A stretch of 5,425 nucleotides of DNA, taken from positions 1 through 5,425 of the forward strand of contig CAMHDX010000088.1 of assembly GCA_946183895.1 (NCBI GenBank), written 5' to 3'. The position numbers were made by a program, and so were the translations under genes. Source of the stretch: an uncultured Porphyromonadaceae bacterium. GTDB taxonomy: Bacteria > Bacteroidota > Bacteroidia > Bacteroidales > Muribaculaceae. Below, one piece after another: positions 1-5,425 of this stretch. How positions within the stretch are numbered: position 1 is the stretch's first letter; every line of letters begins with the position of its first letter. The notes beneath the pieces are model-generated. The model saw only the letters and a program-made list of their open reading frames with translations, did no database searches and was not told the origin of the DNA.

Positions 1-26
1 TTACAAAATTGAAAGCAATTCACAAC
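1..26 (-). CRISPR. Partial CRISPR repeat (type II-C Bacteroidales-like), truncated by window edge
   Basis: Read on the minus strand from base 26 leftward, the sequence starts GTTGTGAATTGCTTTCAATT and continues TTGTAA to the window edge. This closely resembles, from memory, the first half of the 47-bp repeat of Bacteroides-type II-C (Cas9) arrays, which begins GTTGTGATTTGCTTTCA and continues into a TATCTTTG segment. I count about four mismatches over 26 bases. The array, its spacers and any cas genes would lie left of the window. No second repeat appears one spacer length to the right, so base 26 would be the array boundary. Only half a repeat is visible, so a lone remnant or chance similarity is possible. 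Confidence 0.5.
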
Positions 27-63
27 TTATTGCGGTGAGTATGATAATACTAAATAGGTGTCC

Positions 64-98
64 CACTGCGTTCACCTTGCGGCGCAAGGTAGGCGGTG
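64..98. repeat. Imperfect inverted repeat / hairpin
   Basis: The inner stem ACCTTGC (74-80) pairs with GCAAGGT (84-90) around a 3-base loop. The outer stem CACTGC (64-69) pairs with GCGGTG (93-98) with one G-T wobble. The following bases (99-116) are AT-rich but have no clean T-run, so this is at best a poor terminator for anything entering from the left. It may be part of a recurrent Bacteroidales intergenic element that carries the promoter and the inverted repeat to its right. That link is a recollection, not a search result. Confidence 0.5.
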
Positions 99-110
99 CC
101 TCTTTAAATA

Positions 111-130
111 AAAATAAACGAGTTTATTTT
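111..130. promoter_or_regulatory. Perfect 9-bp inverted repeat overlapping the -33 element
   Basis: AAAATAAAC (111-119) and GTTTATTTT (122-130) are exact inverted copies separated by GA. The right arm covers the TTTTG that serves as the -33 element of the promoter at 129-158. That placement would suit an operator for a dimeric repressor. An AT-rich transcript hairpin or a terminator for leftward transcription are alternatives. No candidate regulator is encoded in the window. Confidence 0.5.
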
Positions 131-158
131 GAATTTTGCTCGGCTTGCACTACCTTTG
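129..158 (+). promoter_or_regulatory. Bacteroidetes-type promoter (TTG-N19-TAnnTTTG)
   Basis: TTG at 129-131 (within TTTTG) is followed after 19 bases by TACCTTTG at 151-158. This is an exact match to the -7 consensus TAnnTTTG used by the primary sigma factor of Bacteroidetes, and the spacing is the usual one. Transcription should start near 163-166. The first thing downstream is the structured RNA ending at the terminator at about 510, not an open reading frame with a convincing start. I found no comparably good match between the terminator and the helicase start codon. Confidence 0.7.
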
Positions 159-163
159 CATAG

Positions 164-510
164 TGGTTAGTGTTGTGAAGACGGAGCGTCCTCCAACCTT
201 GCCGCAACAATTTCCGCATCAGCCGACGTGTCGGCACCGCCGGAATTACATATTTTGAAACAGGCGTTTTCTGTAACGCTTTGGTTTTGACATCTTGAAA
301 CCTGGAAAATTTCAAATTGTCTGTCAAAAACTAAGCAACAGGGAAACGCCTCACAATGGTGTATTTATTCTCCGTGCTCCATGCCGGAGTGTGGACTATA
401 TACATCGTTTGTGGGGTCTATTCCTAGTTGCTCGTTCCGGCAGACAGGGCAATTTCCAGGGCCTCAAGATGTGGAACCGAGCAATGAAGAATCGGCTCCA
501 CGTTTTGTTT
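164..510 (+). ncRNA. Structured noncoding RNA, about 350 nt, class unknown
   Basis: The segment lies between a consensus promoter and a terminator, and most of it can be folded. Domain 1: GTTGTG 172-177 with CGCAAC 203-208, AAG 178-180 with CTT 198-200, GGAG 183-186 with CTCC 191-194. Domain 2: 209-216 with 241-247 (one bulged T), enclosing GCCGAC 222-227 and GTCGGC 230-235. Domain 3: GCGTT 264-268 with AACGC 275-279. Domain 4 is a long rod: 290-298 with 464-472, 301-308 with 453-460, 317-319 with 450-452, 321-325 with 443-447, 334-339 with 427-432, 342-345 with 421-424, 349-356 with 409-416, 358-364 with 400-406, and apex CTCCG 370-374 with CGGAG 385-389. The start is estimated from the promoter. 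It lacks the landmarks of RNase P RNA, tmRNA or SRP RNA. The rod recalls 6S RNA, but the whole transcript is longer than usual for 6S. I vaguely recall similar sequence repeated in Bacteroidales genomes. It could instead be the leader of the downstream operon. Confidence 0.65.
471..510 (+). terminator. Rho-independent terminator of the upstream RNA
   Basis: GTGGAACCGA (471-480) pairs with TCGGCTCCAC (492-501), giving ten positions with a single A-C mismatch and an 11-base loop. It is followed by the T-rich run TTTTGTTT at 503-510. This has the shape of an intrinsic terminator for rightward transcription. It ends about 70 bases before the helicase gene, so it would separate the upstream transcript from the operon unless there is read-through. 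Its 5' arm also takes part in alternative pairing with 283-286 and 290-298. Confidence 0.7.
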
Positions 511-532
511 GATACATACAAGAAATCCTTAA

Positions 533-548
533 AAACTATAAAACTATA
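533..548. repeat. Tandem 8-base direct repeat (AAACTATA x2)
   Basis: Two exact head-to-tail copies of AAACTATA occupy 533-540 and 541-548, between the terminator and the helicase start. The stretch 511-582 has no clear TAnnTTTG element, so an AT-rich weak promoter or a protein-binding site here is possible. The repeat is short and could be chance in AT-rich sequence. Confidence 0.35.
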
Positions 549-571
549 GGTCATAGGAGCCATGGCCATTC

Positions 572-576
572 AGGGG
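572..576 (+). promoter_or_regulatory. Weak ribosome binding site for the PLD-helicase
   Basis: AGGGG ends six bases before ATG 583, a workable spacing. Shine-Dalgarno sequences are often weak or unused in Bacteroidetes, so this supports the start only modestly. The better AGGAG at 555-559 is 23 bases from the start codon, and only two bases from ATG 562, which opens a five-codon frame ending at 577-579. Confidence 0.35.
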
Positions 577-582
577 TAAGCT

Positions 583-3500
583 ATGGCTAAGATTTATGAT
601 AACATTGAGCAGCGGTTCACCGACGGATTGAAAGGCTATATAGCATCCAATGGTGTGAAACGGGTGGACTTTTGTGTAGGCTATTTCAACTTGCGTGGAT
701 GGGACCTGATTCTCAACGAGGTGGACGCATTGCCGGGCGACTATGTTGACGAATCAAGCAGTCTGATGCCAATTCACCGCACTTGCCGCCTGCTCATCGG
801 CATGCATCAACCCAACGAGGAACTCACCCGTTGGCTATACGGCAACGAGGACCACACTCCTGACAACAACTTTGTGCGCGAGCAGAAAGTTAAAATCGCT
901 ATAGACTTTCGTCGCCAACTGCAAATTGGCTTGCCAACCGCTAAAGACGAATGGACACTGCGCCGCCTGTCAACTCAGATGAAAGACGGCAAAGTGTGCG
1001 TGAAACTCTTTGTCAAGTATCCTCTGCATGCCAAGCTCTATATCGCCCACATCCCGGACAATTACCCTCATCCGGTTTACGCTCTCATGGGCAGTAGCAA
1101 CCTTACCTATGCCGGCCTCACCGGGCAAGGTGAGCTTGACGTAGCGATTGACGACAGCGACAACGAGAAGAAGCTTGCTCGCTGGTTTGACGACCGCTGG
1201 AACGACCGCTTTTGCATTGACATCACTCAAGAGCTGATTGAGGTTATTGACAATAGCTGGGCCGGCGAAGTCGTCATTCCGCCATACTACATCTACCTGA
1301 AAACAGCCTACCATCTGAGCCAAGAGGCGCGCAGCGGCATCAAGGAGTTCACACTATCGCCGGAGTTCCGCAAGGAGTTGTTCGATTTCCAGCAGACTGC
1401 CGTCAAGATTGCTGCCCGCCACCTGCGCAACGACCGGCGCGGCGGCGCCATGATTGGCGACGTGGTGGGATTGGGCAAGACCATCACCGCGTGCGCCATC
1501 GCCAAGCTCTACGAGACCACCTTCGCCAGCAGTACTCTCATCATCTGCCCCGCCAACCTGCAGACCATGTGGCAGGGCTATGCACGCAAGTATGACCTCA
1601 AGGTTGACATCATGTCGATGGCAAAGCCCATTGACGTTGACAACGCACGCTATTACCGGCTCATCATCATTGACGAGAGCCACAACCTGCGCAATGGTGC
1701 CAATGGTCGACGATATGTCAACATCAAGGCCCTCATTGACCACCAGGACTGCAATGTGTTGCTACTCACCGCCACGCCCTATAATAAGGACTTCCGCGAC
1801 TTGAGCAACCAGTTGCGCCTGTTTATCAGCGAGGACCAAGACCTAGGCATCCGCCCCGAGCGTTACATCCAAGAGCTGGGCGGTGAGCGACAGTTCATGC
1901 AGAAGCATAGTGAGATTTTCATCCGCTCAATCGCTGCTTTTGAGCGTAGCCCGTTTGTCGAGGATTGGAATGAACTGATGAAGTTGTTCCTCGTGCGACG
2001 CACTCGCACGTTCATCAAGGACAATTATGCCAAGACCGACGAGACGAATGGTCGCAAATATCTCCTGTTCCCCAACGGAGCGCGTAGTTACTTCCCCGAC
2101 CGCTTGCCCAAAGCGCTGAAATTCCCAACCGAGCCGGGCGACCAGTATAGCCGCCTATACAGCGAGGTCATGATCGCCATGATGGAGGAGCTGCGGTTGC
2201 CACGTTACGGCTTGAGTGGATACATCAGCCCCGAGCGTAGCGAGCATGCCTCCAACCTTGAGCGCCAAATCCTTGACAACCTCTCGCGTGCCGGCGTGCG
2301 CATGATGGGCTTCTGCAAGAGCACGTTCTTCAAGCGCATCGATAGCGTAGGTTTCTCTTTCTTGCTAACGCTGTATCGTCACATCTTGCGTAACGCCATC
2401 TTTATCTATGCGATTGAGAACAAGTTACCTGTCCCAATCAGCGACAACAACACGCTACCCGATGAGTTCGTTGACGATGAGGCCAACGAGGGCAAGCTCG
2501 GCGAGGAGTTCAATGCAGCCGGTGCCATCAACGATGGTGAGACGCTCAGCATCCCCACCGACATGGCTCACTACCTGAGCATCGCTAAGGATCATTACAA
2601 TGCTATCGCATCCAAGACTAACGTTGCATGGCTCGATGCCTCGTTCTTCAAGCGCACACTCAAGCAACACTTGCGGCAAGACTGCGAGAAACTGATTGAG
2701 ATGATTAAGCTGTGCGGCGATTGGAACGCAGCCAATGACCGGAAGCTCAATGAGCTGGAACGGTTGCTCACAGTGACGCACCCCGACGAGAAGATTGTGG
2801 TGTTCACCCAATATAGTGACACCGCCAACTATATCTATCGCCAGCTGCGCCGCCGAGGTCTTGAAAAGATTGCCGTTGTCACCGGCGACAACGATAACCC
2901 AACGGCACTTGTTGCACGGTTCTCACCCCAGAGCAACGACCACCCCGACATGCCCGCCGATGAGCAAATCCGCGTAATCATCGCCACCGATGTGCTCAGC
3001 GAGGGCCAGAACCTGCAAGACAGCCACATCGTGGTGAACTTTGACCTGCCATGGGCGATTATCCGCCTCATCCAGCGTGCCGGACGTGTTGACCGCATCG
3101 GGCAAACTGCCGACAAAATCTATTGTTACTCATTCTTCCCCGCCGAGGGCGTGGAAAAGATTATTGATCTGCGCAAGCGCCTCAACGACCGCATCAACGA
3201 AAACGCCAACGTCGTTGGCAGCGACGAGATCTTCTTTGAGGGCAATGAGCAGAACCTGCGCGACATGTACAACGAGAAAAGCGGTGCACTTGACGATGAT
3301 GACGATAGCGATGTGGACCTGGCGTCGCAGGCTTATCAGATTTGGAAAAACGCCACCGATGCCAATCCCGAATTAGCACGCATCATTCCCAAGCTGAGCA
3401 ACATGATCTACAGCACCAAGCCCGTTGACGAACTCGCCAAGAGCGGTGTTGTTACCTATGCCCGCACTGCCAACGAGTTTGACGTGCTCACATGGCTTGA

Positions 3501-3987
3501 CCCGCAGGGCAATGTGGTGAGCCAGAGCCAGCAACGCATTCTCCAAGCGCTGGCTTGCAACATCAATACTCCGGCGGTAACGCAGCTTGACAACCACCAC
3601 CAACTGGTGGCTGACACTATTGCGCGTGTGGAACAAGAAACGACCAGCAACAACATTGGAGGTATGCTGGGCAGTCGCTTCAGCACTCGCCACCGCCTGG
3701 TTGACCTGCTCGACGCTTATTATGAGCAACAAACCAATCTCTTCTTCAACGAGGAGCAGAAGCAAGAGCTGAAACTCGTTATTGATGACCTCTACAACTA
3801 TCCGCTGCTTGATGCCTCAAAGGTGGCACTCGGTCAGATGCTGCGCCGCGGGCAGAGCGAGGACGAGATTGTGGAATATGTCATCGAGCTACGCAAGGAG
3901 GGAAACCTGTGCCGAATGCCGGCCGAGGAGAACGAGCATCGCGACCCCACCATCATCTGCTCAATGGGAATGAGGTATAATCCGTAA
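583..3987 (+). CDS. PLD-nuclease / SNF2-type helicase fusion protein
   Basis: This is a complete 1134-residue cytoplasmic protein, probably the ATP-driven motor and nuclease of a restriction or defence system. The N-terminal domain (about 1-230) is phospholipase-D-like, related to NgoFVII-type restriction nucleases: HAKLY at 149-153 (H149, K151) and GSSNLT at 170-175, followed by E184. With only one HKD half-site it would need to dimerise, as is usual for such nucleases. A superfamily 2 ATPase of SNF2/HepA type follows: FQQ at 269-271, Walker A DVVGLGKT 293-300 (K299), IICPANL 320-326, Walker B DESH 364-367, TATP 396-399, VVFTQYS 739-745, TDVLSEG 802-808 and QRAGRVDRIGQ 831-841 (arginine fingers R835, R838). 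All motifs look intact. An acidic run at 904-912 precedes a C-terminal region of unassigned fold that ends near an ICSMG segment. The start is firm: an in-frame TAA lies at 577-579 and the next methionine is about 60 codons in. The methylase gene begins 14 bases after the stop, indicating one operon. The domain calls are strong; the antiphage role is inferred from family and partner. Confidence 0.93.
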   Translation: MAKIYDNIEQRFTDGLKGYIASNGVKRVDFCVGYFNLRGWDLILNEVDALPGDYVDESSSLMPIHRTCRLLIGMHQPNEELTRWLYGNEDHTPDNNFVREQKVKIAIDFRRQLQIGLPTAKDEWTLRRLSTQMKDGKVCVKLFVKYPLHAKLYIAHIPDNYPHPVYALMGSSNLTYAGLTGQGELDVAIDDSDNEKKLARWFDDRWNDRFCIDITQELIEVIDNSWAGEVVIPPYYIYLKTAYHLSQEARSGIKEFTLSPEFRKELFDFQQTAVKIAARHLRNDRRGGAMIGDVVGLGKTITACAIAKLYETTFASSTLIICPANLQTMWQGYARKYDLKVDIMSMAKPIDVDNARYYRLIIIDESHNLRNGANGRRYVNIKALIDHQDCNVLLLTATPYNKDFRDLSNQLRLFISEDQDLGIRPERYIQELGGERQFMQKHSEIFIRSIAAFERSPFVEDWNELMKLFLVRRTRTFIKDNYAKTDETNGRKYLLFPNGARSYFPDRLPKALKFPTEPGDQYSRLYSEVMIAMMEELRLPRYGLSGYISPERSEHASNLERQILDNLSRAGVRMMGFCKSTFFKRIDSVGFSFLLTLYRHILRNAIFIYAIENKLPVPISDNNTLPDEFVDDEANEGKLGEEFNAAGAINDGETLSIPTDMAHYLSIAKDHYNAIASKTNVAWLDASFFKRTLKQHLRQDCEKLIEMIKLCGDWNAANDRKLNELERLLTVTHPDEKIVVFTQYSDTANYIYRQLRRRGLEKIAVVTGDNDNPTALVARFSPQSNDHPDMPADEQIRVIIATDVLSEGQNLQDSHIVVNFDLPWAIIRLIQRAGRVDRIGQTADKIYCYSFFPAEGVEKIIDLRKRLNDRINENANVVGSDEIFFEGNEQNLRDMYNEKSGALDDDDDSDVDLASQAYQIWKNATDANPELARIIPKLSNMIYSTKPVDELAKSGVVTYARTANEFDVLTWLDPQGNVVSQSQQRILQALACNINTPAVTQLDNHHQLVADTIARVEQETTSNNIGGMLGSRFSTRHRLVDLLDAYYEQQTNLFFNEEQKQELKLVIDDLYNYPLLDASKVALGQMLRRGQSEDEIVEYVIELRKEGNLCRMPAEENEHRDPTIICSMGMRYNP

Positions 3988-4001
3988 AAATAGCTATAAC
4001 C

Positions 4002-5425
4002 ATGATACAAAAGAGAGATTTCCTGCGACTTATCAGCGAGGGTAACTTCAAGGAACTGTTCATAACTGAGCTGGGCTGGAACCGCTATCGCGCGCAGAGC
4101 CAACTGCCGGCTATTGTTGTTGATGACACTGAATACGACATCACCGCTATTGCCGAGCGCAACGGTTTTCAGGTGCTCACCTGCACCGTCAATAAGTTGC
4201 CGGGCAACAGCGCATGCCGCAAAATTGACACCAAGCTGCGCCGCCAGGCCAACGACTATATCTGCATCTATCGTTTGCAGGGCACCGAGCACGACCTGTG
4301 GGTGGTACCGGTGAAGAACAACGAGAAACGCGACCTCACCTTTGTGGAATATGAGACCGCCGAGAAGGCTGATCTGCTCTATAGTAAGATTGACGGCTTC
4401 TCGTTTGAGCTGGGCGAGGAGACCAACATCGTGGACCTGCGGGCTAAAGTCCACAAGGCGTTCATCGTCAACAACGACAAGATCACCAAGGACTTCTACA
4501 CCGGATTCCGCAAGCAGCACAAGGCGTTCGCAAGCCTCATCAGCGGCATTGATGACAATATCGACATCAAGAACAACCGCAAGAAGCAGTGGTATACCAG
4601 CGTGATGCTCAACCGCCTGATGTTCTGCTACTTTATACAGAAAAAAGGCTTTCTCAACGGTGACTTTGACTACCTGCGTCACAAGCTGGAGTGGGTGCGA
4701 CGCGAACAGGGCGAGGACCGCTTCTTCCAGTCGTTCTACAAGGGTTTTCTCATCCATCTGTTCCATGACGGGCTGAATGCGCCGCGACACACGCGAGAGT
4801 GGGAAGTCACCTACGGCAAGATTCCATACTTGAACGGCGGCATGTTTGACGTGCATGAGCTGGAACGCGACTATGCGGGCATTGACATTGCCGATGAGGC
4901 CTTTGAGCAACTGTTCGCTTTCTTCGACTCGTGGCGGTGGCATCTCGACTCTCGCATCACGGCCAGCGGCAAGGACATCAACCCCGATGTGCTGGGCTAC
5001 ATCTTTGAGCAGTATATCAACGACCGTGCCGCAATGGGGGCGTATTATACTAAGGAGGACATCACCGAGTATATCGGCAAAAACTGCATCCTGCCCTTCC
5101 TCATGGACCGCCTCAAGGAGACTGATCCAAAGGCCTTCAAGCCCGACGGCGAGGTCTGGACGATGTTGCGCGGCAGTGGCGACCGCTACATCTATGATGC
5201 CGTGAAACGTGGTTACACTGCCGACTGGCAACAGCTGATTCCCGACAACATCGCCCGCGGCATCGACACTACTCAACCCAACTTGCTGGAGCGCCGTGCC
5301 GACTGGAACACGCCCACGCCCGAGCAGTGGGCTCTGCCTACCGAGATTTGGCGCGAAACGATTGAACGTCTGCAGCGCTGCGAATCGTTGCTGAACAAAA
5401 TCGCCGGCGGCGAAATCACCGAGAT
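4002..5425 (+). CDS. Eco57I-type (type IIG-like) adenine methylase, 5' part, truncated by window
   Basis: An uninterrupted frame of 474 codons runs from ATG 4002 to the window edge. Members of this family are usually well over 1000 residues, so at least half is missing. Visible landmarks match the N-terminal half of large Eco57I-class restriction-modification methylases: ELGW at 23-26, a putative alpha/beta region to about 125, the helical segment LNRLMFCYFIQKKGFL at 203-218, IPYLNGGMFD at 274-283, LGYIFEQYI at 331-339 and GAYYT at 346-350, which introduces the methylase core. The SAM-binding motif I and the catalytic NPPY-type motif IV should lie further on and are not in the window, so activity cannot be judged. 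The expected reaction is N6-methylation of adenine at a specific DNA site; the C-terminal part would carry target recognition. A nuclease in the first 150 residues is possible, but I see no convincing PD-(D/E)XK motif. There is no clear Shine-Dalgarno sequence; the 14-base gap after the helicase stop suggests translational coupling. Confidence 0.88.
   Translation, partial: MIQKRDFLRLISEGNFKELFITELGWNRYRAQSQLPAIVVDDTEYDITAIAERNGFQVLTCTVNKLPGNSACRKIDTKLRRQANDYICIYRLQGTEHDLWVVPVKNNEKRDLTFVEYETAEKADLLYSKIDGFSFELGEETNIVDLRAKVHKAFIVNNDKITKDFYTGFRKQHKAFASLISGIDDNIDIKNNRKKQWYTSVMLNRLMFCYFIQKKGFLNGDFDYLRHKLEWVRREQGEDRFFQSFYKGFLIHLFHDGLNAPRHTREWEVTYGKIPYLNGGMFDVHELERDYAGIDIADEAFEQLFAFFDSWRWHLDSRITASGKDINPDVLGYIFEQYINDRAAMGAYYTKEDITEYIGKNCILPFLMDRLKETDPKAFKPDGEVWTMLRGSGDRYIYDAVKRGYTADWQQLIPDNIARGIDTTQPNLLERRADWNTPTPEQWALPTEIWRETIERLQRCESLLNKIAGGEITE

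Noticed and set aside
134..158. Closer TTTTG at 134-138 as the -33 element
   Set aside because: It leaves only 12 bases to TACCTTTG, too short for the Bacteroidetes promoter; the TTG at 129-131 gives the expected 19.
124..327. Minus-strand open frame of 67 codons over the promoter and 5' part of the RNA
   Set aside because: It would be read antisense to a consensus promoter and to several stable hairpins. It is strongly basic with no domain, and looks like the kind of spurious small frame often annotated over structured RNAs.
164..510. tmRNA, RNase P RNA, SRP RNA or tracrRNA
   Set aside because: No CCA-ending acceptor or tag frame, no RNase P conserved core, no SRP apical motif, and no stretch complementary to the presumed CRISPR repeat could be found by eye.
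295..549. Plus-strand open frame of 84 codons in the upstream region
   Set aside because: It lies within the rod and terminator of the structured RNA, runs through the terminator, has no ribosome binding site and shows no recognisable domain. The base-pairing pattern explains the sequence better.
562..579. Five-codon frame (MAIQG, stop) just before the helicase and in its frame
   Set aside because: The AGGAG at 555-559 is only two bases from this ATG, too close for good initiation. The helicase family start fits MAKIY at 583, so I see neither a leader peptide nor a nonsense mutation of a longer N-terminus.
2595..3116. Several overlapping alternative-frame open frames inside the helicase gene
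   Set aside because: All lie within the uninterrupted helicase reading frame, across its motif IV-VI region, and have no independent coding evidence.
3834..5276. Long minus-strand open frame of 480 codons opposite the methylase
   Set aside because: The plus-strand frame over the same bases carries recognisable methylase-family motifs and continues the operon. The antisense frame is stop-poor because of the codon bias of the sense gene, and its translation resembles no known fold.

Overview
The window looks like an accessory (defence-type) stretch of a Bacteroidales chromosome or integrated element. Three things point there: a promoter matching the Bacteroidetes TTG-N19-TAnnTTTG consensus, start codons with weak or no Shine-Dalgarno sequence, and a 26-base edge sequence that closely resembles, from memory, the long type II-C CRISPR repeat of Bacteroides relatives. 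The family-level phrasing of the two proteins also fits this order. I cannot name the genus.

Layout: bases 1-26 look like the end of a CRISPR repeat running out of the window on the minus strand. Bases 27-130 hold no gene but two inverted repeats; the second overlaps the -33 element of a plus-strand promoter at 129-158. From about 164 to 510 lies what I read as a structured noncoding RNA of about 350 nt. It has three 5' hairpins, a long irregular rod (283-478) built from many nested perfect helices, and a rho-independent terminator (471-510). Bases 511-582 are a short AT-rich leader with a tandem 8-base repeat.

The two genes follow on the plus strand. The first (583-3987, complete, 1134 aa) fuses an N-terminal phospholipase-D-type (NgoFVII-like) nuclease domain to a SNF2/HepA-type superfamily 2 ATPase. 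The second starts 14 bases later (4002) and runs off the window end. Its 474 visible residues match the N-terminal half of large Eco57I-type (type IIG-like) adenine methylases; the window stops before the SAM-binding and NPPY motifs.

The simplest reading is a restriction-modification or DISARM-like phage-defence operon: the methylase marks or recognises DNA, and the PLD-helicase translocates on and probably cuts unmodified DNA. The RNA upstream either is an independent small RNA or acts as a terminator-containing leader of the operon. The 5' arm of the terminator is shared with the base of the rod, which makes a conformational switch possible but unproven.
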